Shown here piece by piece: positions 23,135 through 32,074 of a stretch of DNA of 64,000 nt. A model generated the notes under the pieces. It made no database searches, was not told where the DNA came from, and was given only the letters and a program-made list of their open reading frames with translations. The position numbers were made by a program, and so were the translations under genes. Source of the stretch: JAJDTT01 sp022827025 (lineage in GTDB: Bacteria; Acidobacteriota; UBA6911; RPQK01; JAJDTT01); the NCBI GenBank assembly GCA_965203535.1, contig OZ241897.1, forward strand, positions 4,526,001 to 4,590,000, given 5' to 3'. The number at the start of each line of letters is the position of its first letter. Position 1 is the first letter of the stretch.

Positions 23135-25159
23135 ATGACCGACCAGAACCCGACTCAGATGCCCGGCGCCGATCCCGGCTCCAACCTCCGCGTTCCGGCC
23201 GGGAAAATGGCGGCCTGGGGAGTGGACACGCTTCCCACTCCTCCCCCGGACCGCTTCGATTTGCGCCGGTTCCTGGGGCCGGGCCTGCTCATGGTTGGAT
23301 TGGCCATCGGAGGAGGGGAGTGGCTGACCGGTCCCGCCCTGACGGCGCAGTACGGCGGGATACTCATGTGGATCGCCACCATGAGCATCCTCTTCCAGTG
23401 CTGCTACAACCTGGAGGTGATGCGCTACGCCCTGTATTGCGGCGAGCCCATGTTCACCGGCTTTTTCCGACTGGCGCCGGGCCCGCGCTTCTGGACCGGC
23501 ATCTTCCTGGTGGTCGACTTCGGCGCCATCTGGCCCTACCTGTCCGCCAACGCGGCGGTCCCCCTGTTGGCCGCTTTTCTGGGGCACCTCCCGGGGACGC
23601 TTCCCACGACCTATCTTTCCCAGGAAGAAATCGTGGCCGAGACGGGGCTTTCGGCTCGGCTGGTGGAGGAGATGTCGCAACACCCCGGCCGTTTCGGACG
23701 GGTCCAGGATGTCGAGCGCGAGACCGGACTGCCGGTGGAGGTGATCCGGGAGATGGCGCAGAACCCGGAGCGCTACGGCGACACCCGCCGCTGGCGGCCC
23801 CTGCCCCATCCGCTCACCGAGTGGCAGGACGGGGAATCGATCACGGAGATGGCCGCCAGGACCGGCTTGGACCGCGAGGTTCTGGAGAAGGTTCAAGGGA
23901 GGCCGGAATTGTTCGCCCCCGTGGAGCAGGTCATCCGCGAAACCGGACTTCCGGCCGAGGTCGTCCAGGAAATGGCTCGGAACCCGAGCGCCTATGGCGT
24001 CACGGACCGGTGGAAGGCGGTGCCCGGACCGGTGCTGGAAAAGTGGGTGGAACCGGAAAGGAGGACGGTTGGCTACCTCGGCTACGCCATCTTCCTCTCC
24101 GCTTTCGTCCCGCTGATCTTCGGCGGCAAGGTCTACAACATGGTGGAGAAGATCATGGCCGCCAAGACGGCCCTGGTCTTGGGCTATCTCATCTTCCTGG
24201 GGGTCTTCTACGTCGAATGGCGGGTCTGGGTCGAGATCTTTTCGGGGTTCGTCAAATTCGGCGCGCTGCCCGAAGTGGGCGGGAACCCGTTGACCTGGTC
24301 GGAACTGTTCCGGGGGACCTTCGGAATCGGAGGCGCCAGGCCGGCTCTGGACGTGGGACTGCTGGCCATTTTCGCCGCTATTGCCGGAAGCGGGGGCCTC
24401 GGCAACGCCAGTTTCGCCAACTACGTTCGGGACAAAGGCTGGGGAATGGGGGCCCGGGTGGGCGCCATCGCCAGCGCCGTGGGCGGGAAGGGCGTCAAGC
24501 TGCTCCACGAGGGCCGGGTGTTCCACGTCACGCCGGAATCGAAGAAACTGTGGACGGGATGGCGCAAGGTCACGATTCGCGACCAACTGGGGATCTGGGT
24601 CGGGGGCTGTATCCTGGGCATGGGCATACCGGCCCTCCTCTCGCTCCAGTTCGCCGCCGGCCAGCAGGTCCGGGGCGATTCGCTGGCCGCCCTGACGGCG
24701 CAGGGAGTCGTCGAGAAGACGGGCGAACCCATCTTCTGGTTTCTCACCCTGCTCTGCGGCTTCATGGTCCTGGGCCCCACACAGATCGCGGCGGCGGACG
24801 CCTTCTGCCGGCGTTGGACCGACCTGATCTGGACCGCCAGCACCCGCGCCCGGGGGCTGAAGGAAGAGCAGGTCAAGTATGTCTACTACGGGCTCCTGAC
24901 CGCCTACGCCCTCTGGGGAGTGATGGCGCTGACCCTGATTCCCGACCGCATGATGATCGTGAAGATCGCGGGCATCCCGTTGAACTTCGGCCTGGGGTTT
25001 TCGGCGCTCTGCGTCCTGGCCGTCAACTGCAAGCTGCTGCCCAGGGAATTGCAGCCCGCCTGGTACATCCGGGTCCTGATGGTGGCCTGCGCCCTGTTCT
25101 TTCTGAGCATCGCCTGCGTCTCCACGGCGGCCGTGATTCGCGACCTCCAGTTCCTGTAG
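23135..25159 (+). CDS. Nramp-like transporter with an inserted four-repeat soluble domain
   Basis: A 674-residue membrane protein with about ten to eleven hydrophobic segments. The opening segment RRFLGPGLLMVGLAIGGGEW and AGSGGLGNASFANYVRDKGW resemble the first and sixth helices of Nramp metal transporters, but the DPGN metal-binding motif of helix one is replaced by IGGGEW, so a classical Mn/Fe role cannot be assumed. Between residues about 160 and 310 the transporter is interrupted by a hydrophilic insert with four repeats of an (E)TGL-x3-V-x2-EM-x3-P-x2-(F/Y)G unit, near residues 163, 190, 235 and 264. The insert may be a regulatory or partner-binding module. GGGGG lies before the ATG. The gene is followed by REP-like palindromes. 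Confidence 0.75.
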   Translation: MTDQNPTQMPGADPGSNLRVPAGKMAAWGVDTLPTPPPDRFDLRRFLGPGLLMVGLAIGGGEWLTGPALTAQYGGILMWIATMSILFQCCYNLEVMRYALYCGEPMFTGFFRLAPGPRFWTGIFLVVDFGAIWPYLSANAAVPLLAAFLGHLPGTLPTTYLSQEEIVAETGLSARLVEEMSQHPGRFGRVQDVERETGLPVEVIREMAQNPERYGDTRRWRPLPHPLTEWQDGESITEMAARTGLDREVLEKVQGRPELFAPVEQVIRETGLPAEVVQEMARNPSAYGVTDRWKAVPGPVLEKWVEPERRTVGYLGYAIFLSAFVPLIFGGKVYNMVEKIMAAKTALVLGYLIFLGVFYVEWRVWVEIFSGFVKFGALPEVGGNPLTWSELFRGTFGIGGARPALDVGLLAIFAAIAGSGGLGNASFANYVRDKGWGMGARVGAIASAVGGKGVKLLHEGRVFHVTPESKKLWTGWRKVTIRDQLGIWVGGCILGMGIPALLSLQFAAGQQVRGDSLAALTAQGVVEKTGEPIFWFLTLLCGFMVLGPTQIAAADAFCRRWTDLIWTASTRARGLKEEQVKYVYYGLLTAYALWGVMALTLIPDRMMIVKIAGIPLNFGLGFSALCVLAVNCKLLPRELQPAWYIRVLMVACALFFLSIACVSTAAVIRDLQFL

Positions 25160-25269
25160 GAGGGGCGATTTCCAATCGCCCGACGGGAAGGGCGATTTCT
25201 AGTCGCCCAGGAGGGGCGATTTCCTAATCGCCCTCTTGGAAGACGCTGCGCGGAGGGGGGACTACCGTC
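25160..25269. repeat. Tandem short palindromes (GGGGCGATTTC..AATCGCC)
   Basis: Three units of the form GGGGCGATTTCCAATCGCCC follow the Nramp-like stop codon within 70 bases. Each folds as a small hairpin with a GATT/AATC stem. Related hairpins occur at 25480-25545 and 20970. Such arrays can end transcription or stabilise mRNA. Confidence 0.55.
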
Positions 25270-25473
25270 CCTTCTGAGAAAACATGGGGCACCCGAAGGG
25301 GGGACATTCTTGTCCCCCTCTTCGCCGCGGTTGCTTTCGCTGGGCCCCGGTGGGGCCGGAGTTGGGCGGATAGGAGGGGGGACTTTCAGTCCCCCCGAGG
25401 GAGTGGGGGTAGGAAAACCCCCACTCCTTTTCTCGCAGGACTTCGCCGGACCGGGGCCGGTGGGGGAGCTCCT
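25270..25473 (-). repeat. Dispersed GC-rich repeat family 1, copy c (inverted)
   Basis: The reverse complement of 4234-4440 over its full length, starting at CTTCTGAGAAAACATGGGGC and ending at GTGGGGGAGCTCC. It is flanked on both sides by GGCGATT/AATCGCC palindromes. Confidence 0.85.
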
Positions 25474-25565
25474 AACCCCCCGTGGTCGGCGGCTAGAAAC
25501 CGCCGCTCCAGTTCGGCGATTGGAAATCGCCGCTCCCTCGTCGCTCACATCCAGGAGGATCGAAC

Positions 25566-26822
25566 ATGCGTACTACCTCAATCGCCGCCCTCGCCGCCCT
25601 CCTCTTCTCGCCCATCCCGTCTCACGCCGGCGACAAGCAGAACGTCATGATCGTGAGCTGGGGCGACGTCATCACCTCCAAGGTCACGGGAGCGGCGCGC
25701 CTGGACACTCCCGACAAGGTGCGCGAGTCGGTCCGGACCTGGAAGTCGCAGGGGATCGACCAGGTCCTCTTCCGCGGCGACAACTTCCGCGTCCTCCTCT
25801 TTCACGACACGGTGCCCACCACCGACGAACACCGGACGGGGATGGCAAGGACCCGCGCGGCCTGGGAATCGGACCTCATGGAGGCCGCCGTCGACGCCAT
25901 GAAGGCGGAGGGCATTCGCGCCTACGTCTGGCTGACCGTTCTGGACGAAGGGTGCCCGCCCGACATCCACTACGCCGACTCGGTCCCTTTCCCCTGGCAG
26001 TCCCGCTTCACCCGCCAGAACCCCCAGTACCTGGCCTGCGACCGGAGCCTCACTCCGAATGGCCGGAAGCACCATTGGGGCGTCATGGAGTACGCCTACC
26101 CCGAGGTCCGGCAATACATGCTCAAGGTCATCCGGGCCTTCTCCGACCGCTTCGATCTGGACGGCGTCTTCCTCAGCCTTCGTTCCCATTCGCCGCCCCC
26201 CGAACACGCCGATCAGTTCGGCTTCAACGAACCGGTGGTCCGGGAATACAGGCGCCGCTACGGACGGGACATCCTGCGCGAGCCCTTCGACCTGGAAAAG
26301 TGGCGCAATCTCCGGGGCGAGTTCTTCACCACCTTCCTGAAGGAGGTCAAGGCCCACCTCGAGAGCCGCGGACAGAAGCTGGCGGTGGGCGTGCAACAGG
26401 GGGATTACCTGGGTCCTCCCTTCGGCAACATGAGAATCCAGTGGCGGCGCTGGGTCTCCGACGGGATCGTCGATCAACTCCTGGTCGGCCACATCACCGC
26501 GGAACGGGCCCGCTACCCGCGGCGGACTCAGCGCGCCATGGGCTATCTCCAGAGCCAGGAGGACAGTCTGGGCCTGCCCCCCATCGAAGAGGCCCTGAGC
26601 AAGGAGTACGGCCCCCTCTGCGCCCGTCATGGAGTCGATCTCGTGGTGTCGCCGCACCTCTTTTACCTGAGCTTTCTCCATCCGACCCTCGGTCGAGGCC
26701 GCCAGAACCCCGAGCTGCGGGCGAGACTCCTGGCGAGGCTGGAAGCGATCCCCGACGTAACGAGTATCGTCATCAGGTACGGCACCTTCCTCCGGTCCCA
26801 TGCGGCCAAACGCGCGGAATAA
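25566..26822 (+). CDS. Secreted TIM-barrel protein, glycoside-hydrolase-like
   Basis: A 418-residue protein with a signal peptide (MRTTSIAALAALLFSPIPSHA). The rest reads as an alternating alpha/beta protein like the GHL10/DUF187 group: VMIVSWGDVITS, GIDQVLFRGDNFRVLLF, AEGIRAYVWLTVLDEG, HHWGVMEYAYPEVRQYMLK, FDLDGVFLSLRSH, and KLAVGVQQGDYLGPP. Candidate acidic catalytic residues exist, but I cannot assign them. The similar layout in the protein at 36531 (EVRQ followed by FDGYELDFNR) suggests a shared family. A GGAGG site precedes the ATG. The likely role is carbohydrate processing outside the cytoplasm; the substrate is unknown. Confidence 0.6.
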   Translation: MRTTSIAALAALLFSPIPSHAGDKQNVMIVSWGDVITSKVTGAARLDTPDKVRESVRTWKSQGIDQVLFRGDNFRVLLFHDTVPTTDEHRTGMARTRAAWESDLMEAAVDAMKAEGIRAYVWLTVLDEGCPPDIHYADSVPFPWQSRFTRQNPQYLACDRSLTPNGRKHHWGVMEYAYPEVRQYMLKVIRAFSDRFDLDGVFLSLRSHSPPPEHADQFGFNEPVVREYRRRYGRDILREPFDLEKWRNLRGEFFTTFLKEVKAHLESRGQKLAVGVQQGDYLGPPFGNMRIQWRRWVSDGIVDQLLVGHITAERARYPRRTQRAMGYLQSQEDSLGLPPIEEALSKEYGPLCARHGVDLVVSPHLFYLSFLHPTLGRGRQNPELRARLLARLEAIPDVTSIVIRYGTFLRSHAAKRAE

Positions 26823-26987
26823 GCGACCCCATCCCCATCCGGATTTGAACCGCCTCCCTGTCCGTTCGCCGGATTCAGGGTCCCGGTTTCCGCTGCTCCT
26901 GTCCCGCCCACGGTTTTTTTGTGGTTCCGGGACCGATTGTGGCCGATACTCCCGCCTGAATTGCGCCGAAATCACAGGGAGGTCTGT

Positions 26988-29900
26988 ATGCGCATCGGTC
27001 ACCGGTTTCTTGCGGTCTGGCTCGGCTTGGTTCTGTGGGCTTTTCAGGCGGACTTAGTCGCCCAATCGCAAGGTTCACTGAGGGGCACGGTGACGCTGAA
27101 GGATACCGGCCTGCCACTGCACCACGCCAGCGTGTCCATCGAGGAGCTGGACCGCAGCACCGTCACCGACAATGATGGAAACTACGAGTTCGATGACGTT
27201 CCTCCCGGGACTTACCACCTGATCACCCATCTGGACAGCCTGTTCACCGAGGTCACCACCATGGTGAACGTCGAGGCTGGTGAGGAGGCAGTAGCGAACA
27301 TCCTGCTGGAGCTTTTGCCCAGGCGATACCAGGTCACGGTGACGGCGCGCGACGTGCACGAAACGGTCTTCGAGTCATTCCAGAGTGTCGAGTCGCTCGG
27401 GCCATACGAGTTGGCCGAGTCGGCGGATGCCACCATCGGCGAGTTGCTGGACCACATCGTGGGCAGCGGAATCGCCAAACGCAGTTTTGGTCCCGGCCCG
27501 GCCCGGCCCATCGTCCGCGGGTTCGACGGCGACCGCGTCTTGATCATGGAGGACGGGGTCCGAACCGGCACTCTTTCCTCCCAGTCCGGCGATCACGGCG
27601 AATTGATCAACCCGGCGCAAATTGAGCGTCTGGAAGTGGTCAAGGGTCCGGCGACGCTGCTCTACAGCGGAAGCGCCATGGGTGGCACGGTCAACGCCAT
27701 CAGCCGGCATCACCAGGTCCACAATCACCCGCATAAGGGCGTGCGCGGCTTCATCTCCGGCTCCGCGGGCACCACCAACTCCTTGGGCGGGGTCAACGCC
27801 GGCTTCGAGTTCGGGGCCGGCGACTGGTTGTTCTGGGGACGGGGCGGGGGATTGCGCACCAGCGACTACACGGCCCCCGAATACGGCGCCGTCCACAACT
27901 CCCGTTCCAAGATGTCCAACGGCGGCGGCGGCTTCGGATTCTACGGCGAAAAGATGTTCTTCAGCGTAGAGGTCAAATACGACACCGGGGTTTACGGTGT
28001 CCCCTTCGTCGAGGATTTCCACGGCCACCACGGAGAAGAGGAAGATCTCCACGACGAGGAAGAGGAGCACGACCACGACGAGGAAGGTGAGGACCACGAC
28101 GAGGAAGAGGAACACGACCACGACGGGGAAGGCGAGGACGAGGACGAGGAAGAGGAACACGACCACGACGGGGAAGGCGAGGACGAGGACGAGGAAGAGG
28201 AACACGACCACGACGAGGAAGGCGAGGACGAGGACGAGGAAGAGGAACACGACCACGACGAGGAAGGCGAGGACGAGGACGAGGAAGAGGAGCACGACCA
28301 CGACGAGGAAGGCGAGGATCACGACGAGGAAGAGGAGCACGACCACGACGAGGAAGGTGAGGACCACGACGAGGAAGAGGAGCACGACCACGACGGGGAA
28401 GGCGAGGACCACGACGAGGAAGAGGAACACGACCACGACGGGGAAGGTGAGGATCACGACGAGGAAGAGGAGCACGACCACGACGGGGAAGGCGAGGATC
28501 ACGACGAGGAAGAGGAGCACGACCACGACGGGGAAGGCGAGGATCACGACGAGGAAGAGGAGCACGACCACGACGAGGAAGGTGAGGATCACGACGAGGA
28601 AGAGGAGCACGACCACGACGGGGAAGGTGAGGACGAGGACGAGGAAGAGGAGCACGACCACGACGAGGAAGGCGAGGACGAGGAAGAGGAACACGACCAC
28701 GACGAGGAAGGCGAGGATCACGACGAGGAGGAGGAGCACGACCACGACGAGGAGGAAGACGAGCACGGGCACGGGGAAGAGGAGATCGAACGCATTTATC
28801 TCGACGCCCGGCGCGTGGGGTACCGTTTCAACTGGGGCCTGAAGGACCTGGGCAGCGCCATCGACCACTTCGTTCTGAGACTGGCCTACACCGACTGGGC
28901 ACATGACGAGATCGAGATTCTGTCGGGCGGTAGCCAGTTCGTCGGCACCGAGTTCCGCAACACCCAGCTCACCTACCGTGGGGTCTTCGAGCAACAGCAG
29001 GCGGGGCCGCTGAGTGGAAAGTTCGGCTTCTGGGGTTTGACCAGAGACTATTCCGCTAGGGGAGAGGAAGCGCTGTCACCGCCGATCGATCAGAACGGAT
29101 TCGCCCTGTTCACCATGCAGGTGCTGGATTTCGACACCTACAAGCTCCAGTTCGGGGGACGTGTGGAGAGCCAGCGGTATCATCCCGGCCTCGCCGTACC
29201 CAGTGCCGACGACGGACACGGCCACGGACACGAAGAAGAGGCCGGTCACGAAGACGAGGTCCGCGATTCCCCCGACAGGACGTTCACCGGAGCTTCCGCC
29301 TCAGTCGGCATCCATGCCGACACCTGGCGGGGCGGGGCATTTGTCGCGAACTACTCCCATTCCTACCGGGCCCCCTCTTTGGAAGAGCTCTACAACTACG
29401 GCCCGCACGCCGGAAGCCTCGCCTTCGAGATCGGCGATCCGAATATGGGCGCCGAGACCGGCGACGGCATCGAGTTGTCGCTGCGCCACGAAGCTGAAAA
29501 GGTCAGCGGCAGCCTGAACTTCTTCTACTACGGGTTCCGGGGCTTCGTCTTCCCCTTCGCGCCAGGGCACGAGCAGAGCGGCCTGCAGGTCATCGAGTTC
29601 ACCCAGCGGGATGCCCGGTACGTGGGAGCGGAAGCGAATTTGGGTTTCCGGCTGAACCGGATGCTCTGGCTCGATCTCGGAATGGACCGCGTCGACGCCC
29701 AGGACACGAACACCGACACCCCCTTGCCCAGAATCCCGCCCCTTCGCGGCAAAATCGGATTGGACTTCGACCTCGGAAAACTCCGGATTCACCCGGAGTT
29801 GGTCGTGGCCAGCGAGCAGAACCAGACCTTCACCGGCGAGACCCGGACTCCCGGATACGGCGTCGTAAACCTGAAGGCCTCCTACACCTACGCCCAGCAA

Positions 29901-30038
29901 CACGTGGCGCACCAGTTCGCGGTGAAGGTCTTCAACATCGGCGACCGTTTCTATCGGAACCACTCGTCCTTCATCAAGGACCTGGCCCCCGAAATCGGCC
30001 GCGGCGTCAGGGTGACCTACATCCTCCGGTTCTTCTGA
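26988..30038 (+). CDS. TonB-dependent receptor with a giant His/Asp/Glu repeat loop, probable metal receptor
   Basis: A 1,016-residue outer-membrane receptor. I start it at 26988, which has GGGAGGT upstream and a signal peptide (VWLGLVLWAFQADLVAQ). Residues about 30-110 are a carboxypeptidase-regulatory-like domain (GSLRGTVTLKDTGLPL). The plug follows (about 120-260: RPIVRGFDGDRVLIMEDGVR, INPAQIERLEVVKGPATLLY). The beta-barrel ends with the canonical aromatic C-terminus (VTYILRFF). Between about residues 345 and 600 the barrel is interrupted by about sixteen copies of a 15-residue unit, ED(H/E)DEEEEHDHD(E/G)EG, and a second His-rich patch (GHGHGHEEEAGHEDE) lies near 745. His/Asp-rich loops are known in zinc receptors such as ZnuD, so zinc or another divalent metal is the likely ligand. 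Confidence 0.88.
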   Translation: MRIGHRFLAVWLGLVLWAFQADLVAQSQGSLRGTVTLKDTGLPLHHASVSIEELDRSTVTDNDGNYEFDDVPPGTYHLITHLDSLFTEVTTMVNVEAGEEAVANILLELLPRRYQVTVTARDVHETVFESFQSVESLGPYELAESADATIGELLDHIVGSGIAKRSFGPGPARPIVRGFDGDRVLIMEDGVRTGTLSSQSGDHGELINPAQIERLEVVKGPATLLYSGSAMGGTVNAISRHHQVHNHPHKGVRGFISGSAGTTNSLGGVNAGFEFGAGDWLFWGRGGGLRTSDYTAPEYGAVHNSRSKMSNGGGGFGFYGEKMFFSVEVKYDTGVYGVPFVEDFHGHHGEEEDLHDEEEEHDHDEEGEDHDEEEEHDHDGEGEDEDEEEEHDHDGEGEDEDEEEEHDHDEEGEDEDEEEEHDHDEEGEDEDEEEEHDHDEEGEDHDEEEEHDHDEEGEDHDEEEEHDHDGEGEDHDEEEEHDHDGEGEDHDEEEEHDHDGEGEDHDEEEEHDHDGEGEDHDEEEEHDHDEEGEDHDEEEEHDHDGEGEDEDEEEEHDHDEEGEDEEEEHDHDEEGEDHDEEEEHDHDEEEDEHGHGEEEIERIYLDARRVGYRFNWGLKDLGSAIDHFVLRLAYTDWAHDEIEILSGGSQFVGTEFRNTQLTYRGVFEQQQAGPLSGKFGFWGLTRDYSARGEEALSPPIDQNGFALFTMQVLDFDTYKLQFGGRVESQRYHPGLAVPSADDGHGHGHEEEAGHEDEVRDSPDRTFTGASASVGIHADTWRGGAFVANYSHSYRAPSLEELYNYGPHAGSLAFEIGDPNMGAETGDGIELSLRHEAEKVSGSLNFFYYGFRGFVFPFAPGHEQSGLQVIEFTQRDARYVGAEANLGFRLNRMLWLDLGMDRVDAQDTNTDTPLPRIPPLRGKIGLDFDLGKLRIHPELVVASEQNQTFTGETRTPGYGVVNLKASYTYAQQHVAHQFAVKVFNIGDRFYRNHSSFIKDLAPEIGRGVRVTYILRFF
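28051..28785 (+). repeat. In-frame 45-bp tandem repeat in the TonB receptor gene
   Basis: About sixteen units of 45 bp built from GAGGAAGAGGA(A/G)CACGACCACGAC blocks encode the acidic His-rich loop. One unit is six bases short and the unit types alternate between HD- and ED-bearing forms. All length changes keep the reading frame. Confidence 0.95.
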
Positions 30039-30068
30039 TCCCTTTGGGAGCGGCGGCAGTCGCCGACT

Positions 30069-30098
30069 GGGATCGGCGCCCTTCCGGGCGCCGATCCC
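30069..30098. terminator. Strong hairpin after the TonB receptor gene
   Basis: GGGATCGGCGCCC pairs perfectly with GGGCGCCGATCCC around a TTCC loop, 31 bases after the stop codon. No T-run follows, so it may act as an mRNA-stabilising hairpin or a non-canonical terminator. Confidence 0.6.
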
Positions 30099-30147
30099 CA
30101 GTGCGCCAATTCCGCGAAAAGCTAAGGGACAAACAAAAATCCCGCGA

Positions 30148-30208
30148 GGGTTTTCGGTCTGGCCCGCTTCGGTCGCTCCGCTCCCTACAAGAGCCAGACC
30201 GAAAACCC
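30148..30208. repeat. Inverted repeat with 16-bp perfect arms
   Basis: GGGTTTTCGGTCTGGC at 30148-30163 pairs with GCCAGACCGAAAACCC at 30193-30208 around a 29-base GC-rich loop. It could be a terminator for either strand or a REP-like element. Confidence 0.6.
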
Positions 30209-30254
30209 TGACATTAATTCAATGGCCATTGACAGGGGGACAGGAAAGTCCCCC

Positions 30255-30460
30255 CTTCTGAGCAAACTTGGCCCCCCCCGGAGGGGGGACATTCTTGTCC
30301 CCCTCTTCTCGCCGCGGTTGCTTTCGCTGGGCCCCGGCGGGGCCGGAGTTGCGCGAATAGGAGGGGGGACTTTTAGTCCCCCCGTGAGAGTGGGGGTAGG
30401 AAAACCCCCACTCCTTTTCACGCAGGACTTCGCCGGACCGGGGCCGGTGGGGGAGCTCCT
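30255..30460 (-). repeat. Dispersed GC-rich repeat family 1, copy d (inverted)
   Basis: The reverse complement of the family 1 unit, from TTCTGAGCAAACTTGG to GTGGGGGAGCTCCT. A partial extra piece with GGGGGTTTTCCTACCCCCC follows to about 30490. The gap from 30039 to 30827 holds only hairpins, this repeat and a tRNA fragment, with no supported gene. Confidence 0.85.
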
Positions 30461-30614
30461 GACAGGAGCGGGGGTTTTCCTACCCCCCGCATCCGCATCC
30501 TGTCGTCCCTGTGCATGGGTCCCGTTTGGGACCAAAGAGGGCGCCTGAAAGACCCTCCTTACGGGGGACAGGAAAGTCCCCCCTCCTGGCACTCCTACGT
30601 GTTTCTCGGAAGCA

Positions 30615-30661
30615 GGCGCGCCCGGAGGGAGTCGAACTCCCGGCCTACGAATCCGCAGATG
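30615..30661 (-). other. 3' half of a tRNA-Arg-like sequence (possible att duplicate)
   Basis: The first 35 bases (30615-30649) match the 3' end of the complete tRNA-Arg gene (31885-31919) with two differences and in the same orientation, including the T-arm and the CGGGCGCG acceptor end; weaker similarity runs to the anticodon stem. The 5' half of the tRNA is absent. Duplicated tRNA 3' ends are typical attachment-site remnants of integrated elements. Confidence 0.6.
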
Positions 30662-30827
30662 GGACCATCCGCCCCTGGAACCTGTGGCATGGGCACGCGG
30701 GTCGCCTTGTGGAAGGCTTGGGCGACCTGGAAAATAGGGAAGAGGGAAACGTTCGGCCGACAGCTTCGCCAGATGCTCTACGGCGGCTGGAGGAGGCGCC
30801 GTTCAGGGACGCGCAACCGTCGGGACA

Positions 30828-31865
30828 ATGAAATATATCGAAGCCAACCTGACGGCGAACGAAACGATTCTTGCTTATGGCCATGTTCATTGGTTCGTAT
30901 TCGTTTTCGGGACGGTAGCCGCTCTGTTGGGTGCGGTTTTTCTGTTTTTGACGACGCACTACGTCACGACGGGGCCGCCGAATGCCCCCAACGTTGGTCT
31001 CATTGTGTTTTTCGGCGGTGGATTGGGTGCGTGGATGCTCATCCTCGCCGCGGTCATGCTCTTGAGGGCTTGGATACGTGTGAGGTTCACGGAACTTGCC
31101 GTCACTTCTCAAAGGGTGGTGGCCAAGTTCGGATGGATCAGGAGACGGACGGTGGAGCTCAACCACAACATGGTGGAGGGCATCACCGTCTATCAAGGTT
31201 TCATGGGACGCATATTTGACTTCGGCACGCTGATCATCCGCGGCGCCGGAGGAGGACAAACGCCGGTTCCCACCATCGCTCAACCTCTCGAGTTCCGAAG
31301 AGTCGTAACGGAACAGCTCGCAACCGCGTCTCGCGGGGAACCGGAACTCACTGCCGCTTCTCCGCCGCGGGAGGCCGTCTCCAGCCCATCCCAGGACCGA
31401 GACCCCGGGGCCGAAATGGAATCGGTCTCCCGGGTCGACTTCGAGCCGCGGACTCTCCTGAGCCAATCCGAGTTCCGGATCCTCCGTATCCTGGAGAAGG
31501 CGGTCCGCCAAGTGGACAAGGATCACCGGGTCTTGCCTCGTACGGGATTGGATGGAGTCGTGGCCCCCCGAGACTCGTCCGCGTCGAAAGCGGACCGCGA
31601 CCTCGCGTCCCGTTCCATCAGCGGCGAGCGTCTCGATTTTCTGGTCATCGACCGCGACGCCCGACCGGTCCTGGCCGTCGAGTTCCGGGGACGCGAACCC
31701 TACGGCCAAAAGGCGTTCATCCGGGATGCCCTCAAACGCGAAGCGCTCCGGAAAGCGGGGACCGAACTCCTGGAAGTTCCCAGCGACTACGAAGCATCAG
31801 ACTTGGAAGCACGCTTCCGGTCGGCGTTGACACGGCACCCCGCTCGCTCTACTCGAAACCGGTAA
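30828..31865 (+). CDS. Membrane PH-domain (bPH2-like) protein fused to a DUF2726-like nuclease domain
   Basis: A 345-residue two-part protein. Two transmembrane helices (about residues 22-41 and 56-82) are followed by a bacterial PH domain (about 86-160; TSQRVVAKFGWIRRRTVELN, FDFGTLIIRGAGGG) as in YdbT/DUF304 proteins. A linker leads to a C-terminal domain at about 210-335 (SEFRILRILEKAV, RLDFLVIDRDARPVLAVEFRG, RDALKREALRKAGTELLEVP), which has the layout of DUF2726, a restriction-endonuclease-like fold, with Asp in LDFLV and Glu in AVEFRG as candidate metal ligands. The usual lysine after the last acid is not at the standard spacing, so catalysis is uncertain. It lies alone between a tRNA-Arg fragment and the intact tRNA-Arg gene. 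Confidence 0.65.
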   Translation: MKYIEANLTANETILAYGHVHWFVFVFGTVAALLGAVFLFLTTHYVTTGPPNAPNVGLIVFFGGGLGAWMLILAAVMLLRAWIRVRFTELAVTSQRVVAKFGWIRRRTVELNHNMVEGITVYQGFMGRIFDFGTLIIRGAGGGQTPVPTIAQPLEFRRVVTEQLATASRGEPELTAASPPREAVSSPSQDRDPGAEMESVSRVDFEPRTLLSQSEFRILRILEKAVRQVDKDHRVLPRTGLDGVVAPRDSSASKADRDLASRSISGERLDFLVIDRDARPVLAVEFRGREPYGQKAFIRDALKREALRKAGTELLEVPSDYEASDLEARFRSALTRHPARSTRNR

Positions 31866-31883
31866 CCGCCTGAAGGAAGGAAA

Positions 31884-31960
<77 letters not shown>

Positions 31961-32074
31961 GCCGACGGGCCACTCTGGCCCGGACCTGTAATATCCCGCA
32001 TTTCTCCAGCCCCGTCTACTCCGGAATTGCCGCCCGAACCGGGCTAAGACAGTTCCTTGTGATAGTTTAGCCCC

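Noticed and set aside
23320..25227. A 635-residue Arg/Gly-rich frame overlapping the Nramp-like gene
   Set aside because: Its low-complexity Arg/Gly composition is typical of an out-of-frame reading of GC-rich DNA.
28051..28785. Regular repeats suggesting a CRISPR array
   Set aside because: The units are contiguous 45-bp in-frame repeats without unique spacers, and they encode the acidic His-rich loop.
27375..28994. A 539-residue antisense frame with a long Val/Leu/Phe repeat, like a membrane protein
   Set aside because: It is the complement of the GAGGAAGAGGAACACGACCA-type repeat of the TonB receptor. The hydrophobic repeat is forced by the sense codons, and the sense frame has a full receptor with a ribosome site.
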